Shown here: positions 1-8,265 of the stretch, in pieces | Layout of the letters: each line of letters opens with the position of its first letter | Position numbering within the stretch: the first letter of the stretch is position 1 | Source of the DNA: JBBAFS01 sp041655255 | GTDB taxonomy: Bacteria > Spirochaetota > Spirochaetia > Sphaerochaetales > Sphaerochaetaceae | Length of the DNA stretch: 13,055 nucleotides | NCBI GenBank assembly: GCA_041655255.1 | Contig: JBBAFS010000046.1 | Span: 1 to 13,055 of the forward strand | Direction: 5' to 3' | Notes under the pieces: generated by a model | Seen by the model: the letters and a program-made list of their open reading frames with translations, nothing else | Told to the model about the DNA's origin: nothing | Database searches by the model: none | Made by a program: the position numbers and the translations under genes

Positions 1-250
1 AGGTCTTGAAGTTGGCTTACAATTTACAAAGAAGTTCTCCACTTCAGCTTCTTGTTCGTATGTGGTGTCGTTTTATCATCACACCTATGAACAAGCTTCC
101 TTTATCCGTTATACCGTCACCCCTTCGTATAGACTCAACTCTTTTATAGCTCTCACTTTTCCCTTACGTTATGATCAAAGAGATGATTATGATGCCTTCA
201 GTGGAGGCTTTGGAATAAAAATACGATATACGGAGCGTGATGATGAGTAA
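1..250 (+). CDS. C-terminal end of an outer-membrane beta-barrel-like protein (partial)
   Basis: The frame is open from the window edge (first full codon at base 2) to a TAA at 248-250, giving 82 residues of the C-terminus. The residues show repeated short stretches of alternating polar and hydrophobic/aromatic side chains, separated by polar turns (for example SYVVSFYHH, FIRYTVTPSY, FIALTFPLRY and GGFGIKIRY). This is the pattern of the final strands of a beta-barrel membrane protein. The last strand ends in an aromatic residue, followed by a short charged tail TERDDE. The family cannot be named from this piece. The end of the frame overlaps the start of the caspase-like lipoprotein gene, which suggests co-transcription and translational coupling. 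The barrel call is inference from the strand pattern; the open frame itself is directly visible. Confidence 0.6.
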   Translation, partial: GLEVGLQFTKKFSTSASCSYVVSFYHHTYEQASFIRYTVTPSYRLNSFIALTFPLRYDQRDDYDAFSGGFGIKIRYTERDDE

Positions 251-1166
251 AAAGGCGACACTTGGGGTGTTATTCACCTTTTTAATCATCATCTCAATGG
301 TTTCTTGTGAATTAGTCACCTCTCCACTACGAGAGCAAAAGAGTGTGAAAGGACTCTTTATCGCTCTCGATTACAAAAGTATGCCATCTCACCTCCATTT
401 AGAGGGAACCATACGAGATGCTAAAGAGTTCGATCAAGCACTTAAGAAACTCTCAGATCTGTTTCACCAAAAATATGATTCAACATTGTTATTACAAGAA
501 GGATCAAATCAATCGTTGAATGATTTCCTTCCAAAAAAGGAACACATTCTTACAACGATTGAAAGTGAAATAGAGAGTCTTACAGAGAGTGAATTACTAG
601 TTATCTATTACGCAGGCCATGGAGAAGATCCCAATATTGGAAATAACTACCAAGGAGGAGCTTTGGTAGTAGCTGATGAAGATGATCCATCCAAGTATGA
701 TCTCTTAACTCAAAAAGAGTTATTAGAAGTTCTCTACACCATAGAGAAAGGTCATATCCTTCTCATCTTAGATTCATGTTTTAGTGGCTCTTATGTACAA
801 GACTACCCTTTTGGAGTGTTTGATTTTCCGTATCATCCAAAAATTACCACTCTTAGTGCATCACGCACTGATGAACCCTCATATGAGAATTCAGATAGCA
901 CCCACGGATTGTTCACCTACTATCTTCTTGAAGCATTAGGATGGGACCACACTCAAGGAGAAGAACTCTTTGGTGGTGAGATTCTCACTCAAACACAAGG
1001 AGCTATAAGATCTAAAAAAGCTATTCCCACATATCAAGGTGGAGTTGTGACTTTGGATCGGATCTACTCGTATGTAACTACAAAGTTAGCATCTTCTTAC
1101 CTCAACCAACACCCAGTGGTGGTTAGTGGACCACAAAGTATTCTCTTATATAGTGATTGGAGATGA
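243..1166 (+). CDS. Caspase-like (peptidase C14 family) lipoprotein
   Basis: A 307-residue protein. The N-terminus is a lipoprotein signal: a basic MSKK start, a hydrophobic stretch, then a lipobox-like SMVSC with the lipidated Cys at residue 22, so the mature protein should be membrane anchored on the outside of the inner membrane or in the outer membrane. The rest is a single caspase-fold domain. The catalytic His is in YYAGHGE (H126) and the catalytic Cys in ILDSCFSG (C179), each at the end of a hydrophobic strand. SASRTDEPSYE follows, as in the substrate-pocket segment of bacterial caspase homologues. The domain closes with a NQHPVV segment, common at the end of these domains. Three in-frame starts are possible (GTG 237, ATG 240, ATG 243). 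I chose ATG 243 because GGAG at 232-235 then has a 7-base spacing. The gene overlaps the upstream beta-barrel frame by 8 bases and ends one base from the convergent uvrB stop. Family assignment is firm; target and role are unknown. Confidence 0.88.
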   Translation: MSKKATLGVLFTFLIIISMVSCELVTSPLREQKSVKGLFIALDYKSMPSHLHLEGTIRDAKEFDQALKKLSDLFHQKYDSTLLLQEGSNQSLNDFLPKKEHILTTIESEIESLTESELLVIYYAGHGEDPNIGNNYQGGALVVADEDDPSKYDLLTQKELLEVLYTIEKGHILLILDSCFSGSYVQDYPFGVFDFPYHPKITTLSASRTDEPSYENSDSTHGLFTYYLLEALGWDHTQGEELFGGEILTQTQGAIRSKKAIPTYQGGVVTLDRIYSYVTTKLASSYLNQHPVVVSGPQSILLYSDWR

Positions 1167-1167
1167 A

Positions 1168-3174
1168 TTAGAACTCTCTGTTTTTAATCGCTTCGATTTC
1201 ATCACGCAAGATAGCAGCTTGTTCAAACTCTAAATTCTTCGCATGTTCTAACATCTCTTTTTCTAGATCTTTGATATAGAGTTTACGATCTTTAGCAACA
1301 AAGAGATTGTACTTACTTTTAAGAATCTCAATATCTGCTTTTTGGTTCTCCTGCTTATCACTCTTTTCTCGAGTAATAATATCTTGGATCGCCTTTTTGA
1401 TCGTTGTGGGGGTGATATTGTGCTTTTGGTTATACTCATCTTGAATCTGACGCCGTCTTTCGGTCTCTTGGATTGCTTGCTCCATCGCATCACTACGCCG
1501 ATCGGCGTACATGATGACTCTTCCTCCTACGTTACGAGCAGCTCGTCCAATGGTCTGAATAAGACTGGTAGCAGAGCGAAGAAATCCAACTTTATCGGCA
1601 TCTAAGATAGCAATCAAACTCACCTCAGGAAGATCTAACCCTTCACGAAGAAGGTTAATTCCAACTAAGACATCATACGTCCCCATTCTTAAATCTCGCA
1701 ATAGTTCTACTCGTTCAATAGTTTCTACTTCGGAGTGGAGATAACGAACTCGTAATCCTAAATTCGACATATAATCAGTTAAATCTTCAGCCATTCTTTT
1801 AGTGAGGGTAGTGACTAATACCCTCTCTTTTTTAGCGACAGTCTTTTTAATCTCCCCATAGAGATCTTCAATTTGTCCTACTGTGGGACGTACTTCGACT
1901 GTAGGGTCTAACAATCCAGTAGGCCGAATAATTTGTTCTACTATTTGAGCCGACTCTTCACGCTCACGGGGACCTGGAGTTGCAGAGACGTAAATTCGTT
2001 GACCTGCAACTTGATCAAATTCGTCATACGTAAGAGGGCGGTTATCTAAAGCTGAAGGGAGTCTAAAACCGTATTGAACTAAGTTTAACTTACGACTACG
2101 ATCACCTTCATACATCGCTCCGATTTGAGGAATGGTAACGTGAGACTCATCAATGAAGGTGAGAAAGTCGGGAGGGAAATAGTTTAACAACACAGGAGGT
2201 GCTTCCCCCTCTACTCGATTCCCAAGTGGGCGTGAGTAGTTCTCAATTCCCGAACAATACCCTAACTCTTGAAGCATCTCTAAATCGTATTCGACTCGAG
2301 TTTTAATTCGTTCTGCTTCTAATAATTTACCCTCATTCATAAACTCTTTGTAGCGCTCTTCCATCTCTTGTTGGATCCGAGTGATAGCTACTTTTACTTG
2401 ATCTGGTGGTAATACAAACTGCTTTGCTGGGTAGAGTGTGACTGATGGGACACGTTCAAGAACTTGTTGACTCACTGGGTCAAACCACTCAATACTCTCT
2501 ATTTCATCCCAACTCAGTTTAATTCTCAGAGCTTTTTCTAAATAAGAGGGTACGATTTCAATGACATCTCCACGAACTCTAAAGGAGCCTCGTTCTAACA
2601 CCACATCATTACGCTCGTATTGCATAATAACCATGTGGTGAATATCTGTTTTGTAATCAAAGGTTTGTCCCACAGCAAAGTGTTTTAACATATCTTGCAC
2701 TGAAGCAGGACTTCCTAGACCAAAGATACAACTCACTGTAGCGACAATAATCACATCTCGTCTCTCCATAAGGGCAAAAGAGGCAAAAAGTCGAAGACGA
2801 TCAATTTCATCGTTCACATCGGCATCTTTTTCGATATAGAGATCTTTACCAGGAACATACGCCTCTGGTTGGTAGTAATCGTACGTAGAGACAAAGTACC
2901 CCACCGCGTTATTGGGAAAAAATGTCTTAAACTCTCTAAATAGTTGAGCAGCTAACGTTTTATTGTGACTGAGCACTAAGGTGGGGCGTTGAACCTGCTC
3001 GATAATCTTAGCCATCGTGAACGTTTTACCTGAGCCAGTGACCCCTTTGAGTGTTTGTCGTTCGTATCCTGATTCGACTCCAGCAGAGAGTAGATCGATG
3101 GCCTCTTGCTGATCACCTGCTGGTTGGTAATCAGCCACTACTTCAAAAGGGCGAGTAATTAATGGACTGTCCAT
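1168..3174 (-). CDS. uvrB: UvrABC excinuclease subunit B
   Basis: UvrB is the damage-verifying, ATP-dependent helicase-like subunit of bacterial nucleotide excision repair; it is loaded by UvrA and then recruits UvrC. The 668-residue length is normal for the family. Visible motifs in order: Walker A GVTGSGKT (44-51); the damage-probing beta-hairpin region, rich in aromatics and containing YDYYQPEAYVP (about 91-120); the Walker B variant DESH (342-345); helicase motifs including YVSATPGP (395-402) and QTIGRAARN (540-548); and a C-terminal UVR domain (about 634-666, EFEQAAILRDEI) that contacts UvrC. The start ATG at 3174-3172 lies inside the last codons of the htrA-like gene (16-base overlap). 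It is preceded by GAGGGG with a 5-base spacing, so translation is probably coupled. No LexA-type operator was recognised just upstream. The gene ends with TAA, convergent with the caspase-like gene. Confidence 0.98.
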   Translation of the reverse strand: MDSPLITRPFEVVADYQPAGDQQEAIDLLSAGVESGYERQTLKGVTGSGKTFTMAKIIEQVQRPTLVLSHNKTLAAQLFREFKTFFPNNAVGYFVSTYDYYQPEAYVPGKDLYIEKDADVNDEIDRLRLFASFALMERRDVIIVATVSCIFGLGSPASVQDMLKHFAVGQTFDYKTDIHHMVIMQYERNDVVLERGSFRVRGDVIEIVPSYLEKALRIKLSWDEIESIEWFDPVSQQVLERVPSVTLYPAKQFVLPPDQVKVAITRIQQEMEERYKEFMNEGKLLEAERIKTRVEYDLEMLQELGYCSGIENYSRPLGNRVEGEAPPVLLNYFPPDFLTFIDESHVTIPQIGAMYEGDRSRKLNLVQYGFRLPSALDNRPLTYDEFDQVAGQRIYVSATPGPREREESAQIVEQIIRPTGLLDPTVEVRPTVGQIEDLYGEIKKTVAKKERVLVTTLTKRMAEDLTDYMSNLGLRVRYLHSEVETIERVELLRDLRMGTYDVLVGINLLREGLDLPEVSLIAILDADKVGFLRSATSLIQTIGRAARNVGGRVIMYADRRSDAMEQAIQETERRRQIQDEYNQKHNITPTTIKKAIQDIITREKSDKQENQKADIEILKSKYNLFVAKDRKLYIKDLEKEMLEHAKNLEFEQAAILRDEIEAIKNREF

Positions 3175-4454
3175 TCCATCCCCTCAGGTCGAGCAACAAG
3201 TTCAATGTTCATTTTTCTTAATTCCCCTTTACGAAGCACTTCAACTGCAACAACTTCGCCAGGGCGAGTAGTACTTAAGGCACTATATAAATCGGCGTAC
3301 TCTCTAATACGTTCGTTTTGAATAGAAATAATAATATCTCCTCCAAGGTAGATAATTGAAGAGCCGTATTGGACCTTTTCACTTCCCCCTCTCATTCCAC
3401 CTTTTTCGGCTTTACCACCACTGGTGACTTGGCTCACTAATAAGCCTTGATTTACCGGTAGTTTAGCATATTGGACAATAGAGGGATCAAGTTGAACAAG
3501 TGTGACATCAAACCACCCTCGTACCACTTTTCCGTATTGAATCAAATCGGGAATAACACTCATTGCCGTTTCAACAGGAATAGCAAAACCAACTCCTTGA
3601 GAGGAGCCTGTTGTTGAGTGGATGGTGGTACAAATACCTACCATCTCACCAACACTGTTTAACAGTGGCCCTCCCGAGTTTCCTGGATTGATAGCAGCAT
3701 CTGTTTGAATCATGCCGTTAATAACGGTACTTCCTTCAATACGAACTGGACGACCTAAACCCGATACTGTTCCAATAGTCATGGTTCGGTCATATCCAAA
3801 TGGGTTTCCTATAACCACAACCTTTTGCCCAACTTTGAGATCTTTAGCTGAGCCAAACTCAATTGGATCTAGGATTACTCCCACAGGGAGATCAGCCTTT
3901 AAGACAGCTAAATCGTTCTCTTTATCGATCCCAATTATTGAGGCATCATGACTTGTCCCATCAAATAAGGTGATACTCACATCAGTGGCATCAGATACCA
4001 CATGAGCATTGGTGAGGATATAACCATCGACACTGAGAATAATTCCAGAACCGGTCCCTTGAATAGGAAAGACTTCTAAAAAGGCATTCACTGTGGTAGA
4101 GACGGTGGTGATATGAACTACACTTTTATTTGTTTTTTCGTAGATAGCGATGTTACGCATCTCTTCGGCGCTGTAGCGGTAATTCTCCATACCTCCCACA
4201 AAGACACTCACCCCTTGATCTCCATAGAAGATATCATTGACGGTAACACCAGCTAACTCCAGTAATCCCATCTCCCCTTCTTGGTGTAACACACTCTCTA
4301 AAATCTGTTTTTGTTGTTCTTTGCGGGCAGCTTCACGGAGCGAACGAGACCACATAATAATCCCAAAGGCAACTAATACAATAATTACCCCAAAAATTAT
4401 TCTTTTCACCAGTGTGATAATAGAACTTCTTTTCAGATGATTGTTATGGGTCAC
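3159..4454 (-). CDS. HtrA/Deg-type membrane-anchored serine protease (S1C, one PDZ domain)
   Basis: A 431-residue periplasmic quality-control protease. A single N-terminal membrane anchor spans about residues 12-34 with no cleavage site after it, and a short charged, helical stretch follows. The trypsin-like domain carries the full triad: His151 in ILTNAHVVS, Asp181 in KENDLAVLKAD and Ser260 in NPGNSGGPLLN. One PDZ domain follows at about 313-420, with the carboxylate-binding region near GSSIIYLGGDII. A single PDZ and an uncleaved anchor resemble DegS or actinobacterial and firmicute HtrA types more than two-PDZ DegP, so I give no symbol. The start is GTG at 4454-4452, supported by AAGGAG six bases upstream; no ATG is better placed. 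It lies 56 bases downstream of the MATE stop and overlaps the uvrB start by 16 bases. A possible promoter of its own sits in the gap. Confidence 0.93.
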   Translation of the reverse strand: MTHNNHLKRSSIITLVKRIIFGVIIVLVAFGIIMWSRSLREAARKEQQKQILESVLHQEGEMGLLELAGVTVNDIFYGDQGVSVFVGGMENYRYSAEEMRNIAIYEKTNKSVVHITTVSTTVNAFLEVFPIQGTGSGIILSVDGYILTNAHVVSDATDVSITLFDGTSHDASIIGIDKENDLAVLKADLPVGVILDPIEFGSAKDLKVGQKVVVIGNPFGYDRTMTIGTVSGLGRPVRIEGSTVINGMIQTDAAINPGNSGGPLLNSVGEMVGICTTIHSTTGSSQGVGFAIPVETAMSVIPDLIQYGKVVRGWFDVTLVQLDPSIVQYAKLPVNQGLLVSQVTSGGKAEKGGMRGGSEKVQYGSSIIYLGGDIIISIQNERIREYADLYSALSTTRPGEVVAVEVLRKGELRKMNIELVARPEGMEWTVH

Positions 4455-4474
4455 GCCTCTCTCCTTGAGGGGAA

Positions 4475-4503
4475 ATTGTACCCTCTTTTAATGCGTTAGT
4501 ACA
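4475..4503 (-). promoter_or_regulatory. Candidate sigma70-type promoter for the htrA-like gene
   Basis: On the minus strand a TACAAT -10 hexamer (4480-4475) lies 20 bases before the GTG start. At 17 bases further upstream is TGTACT (4503-4498), which matches the TTGACA consensus at only three positions. The -10 is good and the -35 weak. If used, it would let the protease and uvrB be expressed independently of the MATE gene. Confidence 0.4.
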
Positions 4504-4510
4504 CACACCA

Positions 4511-5896
4511 TTAATTGAACGTGAGCTTCTGTTTCCACTTCCCTTTGTAAAAGAGGACAAAGGCCCAAGAGGCTACTAAGACATTACTTATTAACATTGC
4601 AAGCCAAACACCTACAGTTCCCATCTTAAAGAAATAAGGGAGAATATAAGCTAGGGGGACACGTAAGAACCACAGCCGTGCAATATTAAGCCACATAATT
4701 GGTTGAGTTCGCCCTCCTCCTTGGAAGGCTCCTAACATGACAGTGTACACAACAAAGACAATGACACCAAAAGAGGTAATATTAAACATCGGAATCCCGT
4801 AAGTTACCACCTCAGGGTCATCGACAAAGAAGTGAATCACTTGTGCACCAAAAAGTAACACTAGTGTCATCCCCACTGTGACAAACACAGCACTTACCAA
4901 TAAGCCTGTACGTGCAATACCTTCAGCTTGATCATCATCACCTGAACCTAAGTTCTTACCAACTAATACTGCCACCCCTTGGCTAATGCCTTGTGCTGGC
5001 ATATTAAATAGTGATTGTATTCTATTACCGATACCAAAAGCAGCAATCGCTGGAGGACCAAAGGTGTTTACTACCTGTTGGATGGTTGCAAAACCTAATG
5101 AGGAGATTGATTGACCAAAAGCTGAAGGTAGTCCAATACGACTCATTAACCTCAGTGTTGGTCGATCGGGTTTCATCTTGCTCTTATGAACTTTTATCCC
5201 ACGATACCCACTGAATAACAGAATCATAGAGACACTACAACTTATCGCTCGGGCAATAAAGGTTGCCCACCCTGCCCCACGAACTTCTAAAGCTGGAATA
5301 GGACCTAAGCCGTAAATAAAAATAGGGTCTAAGATAATATTAAGTAGTACTGCTCCACCTTGGACATACAACGGGGTAAGAGAGTCTCCAATTCCTTGTA
5401 AGACACTACGAAAAATGAAATCTCCAAATAAAAAGGGCATCGTATAAAATGTGATTTTCATATACTGAATAGTATATTCATACGTTAACCCACTAGGTAC
5501 TTTCATTAACACCGCTAAGGTATCTGTAAGAAGAAGGCCCACGATCATCACTAAGATCGACATGAAGGTATTTACAACAAACACTTGTGAAGCAAGAAAG
5601 TCTAAGCGTTCGGTATTCTCCTTATTTGCCCCATATGCCTGACTCACCATTGTTGTCCCTGCAACAGTAAAGGCAGCACCAAATACAACAATAAAGTTAC
5701 TCACACTCATCGTAATAGAAGGAGCACTAATAGCTTCAGTACCTAATTTTCCTAAGAAAAAGGCATCAGCCATGTTATATAACGTTTGTAGGAGGTTTCC
5801 TATCATAATAGGCAAAGAGAGACTCATCAGCTGTCTGAAAGTAGAGTGACGTTGTTCAAGGTGCATATATAACCATACTACTCCTTTTAGATTCAT
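4511..5896 (-). CDS. MATE-family efflux transporter
   Basis: A 461-residue polytopic membrane protein with about twelve hydrophobic segments, the usual size and topology for multidrug and toxic compound extrusion transporters, which export cationic drugs or metabolites in exchange for Na+ or H+. Characteristic segments include the first helix region LSLPIMIGNLLQTLYNMADA, then FLGKLGTEAISA, and the second-half counterpart GLPSAFGQSISSLGFATIQQ, which reflects the internal two-fold repeat; GNRIQSLFNMPAQGISQG follows. The substrate cannot be read from the sequence. The first ATG (5896-5894) has only a poor Shine-Dalgarno. An in-frame ATG at 5866-5864 is a realistic alternative start, because alignable MATE sequence begins just after it; AAGGAG precedes it but 14 bases away, which is too far for a typical site. 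It is first in a minus-strand run with the protease and uvrB, and is divergent from the ATPase remnant. Confidence 0.93.
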   Translation of the reverse strand: MNLKGVVWLYMHLEQRHSTFRQLMSLSLPIMIGNLLQTLYNMADAFFLGKLGTEAISAPSITMSVSNFIVVFGAAFTVAGTTMVSQAYGANKENTERLDFLASQVFVVNTFMSILVMIVGLLLTDTLAVLMKVPSGLTYEYTIQYMKITFYTMPFLFGDFIFRSVLQGIGDSLTPLYVQGGAVLLNIILDPIFIYGLGPIPALEVRGAGWATFIARAISCSVSMILLFSGYRGIKVHKSKMKPDRPTLRLMSRIGLPSAFGQSISSLGFATIQQVVNTFGPPAIAAFGIGNRIQSLFNMPAQGISQGVAVLVGKNLGSGDDDQAEGIARTGLLVSAVFVTVGMTLVLLFGAQVIHFFVDDPEVVTYGIPMFNITSFGVIVFVVYTVMLGAFQGGGRTQPIMWLNIARLWFLRVPLAYILPYFFKMGTVGVWLAMLISNVLVASWAFVLFYKGKWKQKLTFN

Positions 5897-5933
5897 TCGT
5901 CATCACGCCAACACCACATTCTTAAAAATAATT

Positions 5934-6425
5934 GTGTTAGACAAAGCAGTAAGAAGTATCAAAGAAGAAAAGGTTCCTCATCTCACAAGAGGTGAGATAT
6001 ATACGGTTGAAGAAGATATACACAACAATGAGATTGAATTTCTATTAACACAAGAATCACACGGAACTCAACGGATTGTTGAGTTACTTGTGTATATCAT
6101 TTCTGCTTTAGAGCGAGGTTCAGTTCTTCTTATTGACGATGTCGATTATGGCATCCACTCTCTTGTTCTTGTTGAATTAATCAACCTGTTTAAAGAGAGA
6201 AGATATAATACCTCGTGCGCCCAGTTCATCTTTACTGCCCACAATACCGATATTATGGACGAAGATTCTATGAGAATCTCTGAAATTGGGTTGATCACTC
6301 ATACAAGAAAAAGAGGAACAATGTTACATAGAGTTTCAGATTTCAAAGGTGTGAGAAATGTGATTAACTTTAGAAGGCAATACCTACTTGGAGTATATGG
6401 AGCAATACCCTTTCCTTACATATAA
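5934..6425 (+). pseudogene. C-terminal remnant of an ABC-type AAA-family ATPase (AAA_15/AAA_21-like)
   Basis: The frame gives 163 residues from a possible GTG. They match the C-terminal half of the large family of stand-alone ATP-binding proteins with ABC-type heads, often found in defence or accessory loci. Visible parts are an ABC-signature-like ESHGTQR (41-47), Walker B VLLIDDVD (64-71), the switch His in FTAHNTD (H103), and the typical ending SDFKGVRN...YLLGVYGAIPF. Everything N-terminal is missing: no Walker A, no Q-loop, and less than half the roughly 400 residues usual for the family. The Walker B also has Asp where the catalytic Glu is normally found (IDDVD rather than IDEID). The same frame stays open upstream into the antisense of the MATE gene, and about 11 codons before the GTG (around 5901-5933) could still belong to the old gene. 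There is no Shine-Dalgarno before the GTG. Most likely a truncated, untranslated relic. Confidence 0.72.
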
Positions 6426-6495
6426 AAAGGTATCGTTTTCGAAAGGACAATACTCATCGTAAAGAGAACTCTTTTCCTTAGATAACTGTTTGTGC

Positions 6496-6501
6496 TACTA
6501 T
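6496..6501 (+). promoter_or_regulatory. Candidate -10 element for glnS
   Basis: TACTAT at 6496-6501 matches the TATAAT consensus at four positions and is preceded by T-rich sequence. At 17 bases upstream the best -35 is TTTCCT, which is poor. Transcription would start near 6508, leaving a leader of about 40 bases that contains the CCCCTTT/AAAGGGG palindrome. The rest of 6426-6495 shows only a weak AAAGA/TCTTT inverted repeat near 6461-6475. Confidence 0.35.
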
Positions 6502-6520
6502 GGTGCAACATCACTTAAGC

Positions 6521-6535
6521 CCCCTTTGAAAGGGG
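6521..6535 (+). repeat. Short palindrome in the glnS leader next to the ribosome binding site
   Basis: CCCCTTT and AAAGGGG flank a single central G, so the RNA could form a small five-base-pair hairpin with a five-base loop. It ends immediately before AAAGGA (6536-6541), the Shine-Dalgarno that lies seven bases from the glnS ATG. It could modulate ribosome access, or it could be coincidental. Confidence 0.4.
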
Positions 6536-6548
6536 AAAGGATTACTAC

Positions 6549-8246
6549 ATGGATCAAGTTCCTGTTGAAAAGAAAGAAGAGAGAGTATTGAATTTTTTAG
6601 AGCGACTCATCGAAGATGATTTAGCTAACAATCGAGTTCCAAACAACAAAATTGTCACACGCTTCCCACCAGAGCCAAACGGCTATTTACACATAGGTCA
6701 CATTAAATCGATCTGTATTAACTTTGGTCTCGCTGAACAGTATGGCGGAACATGTCACCTCAGATTTGATGACACCAACCCCGAAAAAGAGGAGATGGAG
6801 TTCATCAACTCGATTCAAGAAGATATCAAATGGCTCGGCTTTGATTGGGGAGATCACCTCTATTATGCAAGTGACTATTATGAACAACTTCACAGCATTG
6901 CTGTAAATCTCATCAAGCAAGATTTAGCATATGTCGACTCTCTTACACCTGAAGAGGTGAGAGAGTATCGTGGGACACTCACCACTCCAGGAAAAGATTC
7001 TCCTGATCGTAATCGTCCAATTGAAGAGAGTTTACAGTTATTTGAAGAGATGAGACAAGGAAAACACCCCGAAGGCTCCTATGTCCTACGGGCAAAGATT
7101 GATATGGCTTCTCCTAATATGAACTTAAGAGACCCTGCTTTATATCGGATAAAATATGCTACTCACCCACGTACCGGTGATACGTGGTGTATCTACCCCA
7201 TGTATGATTACACCCACCCTATTAGTGATGCTATTGAGGGAGTTACCCACTCATTTTGTACGTTAGAGTTTGAAGATCACCGCCCTGCATATGATTGGGC
7301 AACTTCGATTGATGGAATCGACCATCGCCCTATTCAAACTGAGTTTGCTAAATTAAATATCACATACACCATTATGAGTAAACGAAGATTACTAAACCTT
7401 GTTCGTAGTGGTGTGGTTGATGGTTGGGATGATCCACGAATGCCTACCATCACTGGTATACGACGACGTGGTTATAGCCCCGAATCATTAAAAGATTTTG
7501 TCGATCGTGTTGGAGTAGCAAAAGTTGAAAGTGTCGTAGATATCAAATTACTTGAGTTCTGTGCCCGTGAAGATCTGAATAAAAAAGCACAACGAGTAAT
7601 GGCTGTTTTAGATCCCTTAAAGGTGGTGATCACCAACTACCCTGAAGATAAAGTCGAATACGTTGAAGCAGATAATAACCCCGAAGATGAACATGCAGGA
7701 ACACGACAAATACCATTTTCCAAAGAGGTGTATATCGAACGAGATGACTTTATGGAAGTTCCTGTCAAAGGATATCATCGCCTTTATCCAGGAAATGAGA
7801 TTAGATTAAAACACGCCTACTACATCACCTGTACCGACGTCATTAAAGATGAAGATGGCAATGTCACTGAAGTACATTGTACCTACGACCCAGAGAGTTA
7901 TGGTGGACGCACATCCGATTTAAGGCGAGTACGAGGAACAAGTCACTGGGTGAGTGTCCCCCACGCTGTTGATGGAGAGGTTCGTTTATACGACACGCTC
8001 TTTGATACTGAGTTCCCAGGCCAAAGAACAGGCGATTATCTTGATGATCTCAACTCTGAATCACTTGTGGTTGTTGAGCACGCTAAGTTAGAGCCCTCAT
8101 TACGAGATGCAAAACCAGGTGAATATCTACAGTTTATGAGATCGGGGTACTACATGGCCGACAGTAAAGACCACAGTAGTGAACATCCTGTATTTAACCG
8201 CACTGTCACCATGAGAGACTCGTGGAGTAAAAAGGCTAAAAAATAG
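6549..8246 (+). CDS. glnS: Glutaminyl-tRNA synthetase
   Basis: A class I aminoacyl-tRNA synthetase that charges tRNA-Gln directly with glutamine in the cytoplasm. The 565 residues are close to the E. coli enzyme. The N-terminal Rossmann domain has TRFPPEPNGYLHIGHIKS with the HIGH motif at 48-51. LRFDDTNPEKE and IKWLGFDWG follow, and the KMSKS-equivalent is MSKRR at 276-280, in a context (FAKLNITYTIMSKRRL, GWDDPRMPTI) diagnostic of GlnRS rather than GluRS. The C-terminal half is the beta-barrel anticodon-binding region, with no extra YqeY-type extension. The start ATG has AAAGGA seven bases upstream. It has its own probable promoter upstream and a strong terminator downstream, so it looks monocistronic. 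Having GlnRS means this organism can make Gln-tRNA without the GatCAB amidotransferase route. Confidence 0.97.
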   Translation: MDQVPVEKKEERVLNFLERLIEDDLANNRVPNNKIVTRFPPEPNGYLHIGHIKSICINFGLAEQYGGTCHLRFDDTNPEKEEMEFINSIQEDIKWLGFDWGDHLYYASDYYEQLHSIAVNLIKQDLAYVDSLTPEEVREYRGTLTTPGKDSPDRNRPIEESLQLFEEMRQGKHPEGSYVLRAKIDMASPNMNLRDPALYRIKYATHPRTGDTWCIYPMYDYTHPISDAIEGVTHSFCTLEFEDHRPAYDWATSIDGIDHRPIQTEFAKLNITYTIMSKRRLLNLVRSGVVDGWDDPRMPTITGIRRRGYSPESLKDFVDRVGVAKVESVVDIKLLEFCAREDLNKKAQRVMAVLDPLKVVITNYPEDKVEYVEADNNPEDEHAGTRQIPFSKEVYIERDDFMEVPVKGYHRLYPGNEIRLKHAYYITCTDVIKDEDGNVTEVHCTYDPESYGGRTSDLRRVRGTSHWVSVPHAVDGEVRLYDTLFDTEFPGQRTGDYLDDLNSESLVVVEHAKLEPSLRDAKPGEYLQFMRSGYYMADSKDHSSEHPVFNRTVTMRDSWSKKAKK

Positions 8247-8265
8247 GAATAAAGATACCTACACT

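Noticed and set aside
5837..5890. Short leader-peptide frame (MVIYAP) behind AAGGAG at the MATE start
   Set aside because: Six codons only, no attenuator or repeated regulatory codons; more likely chance overlap within the MATE coding sequence.
5934..6425. Active defence ATPase with a neighbouring effector
   Set aside because: Walker A is missing and neither neighbour is a nuclease or other effector; a relic is the better explanation.
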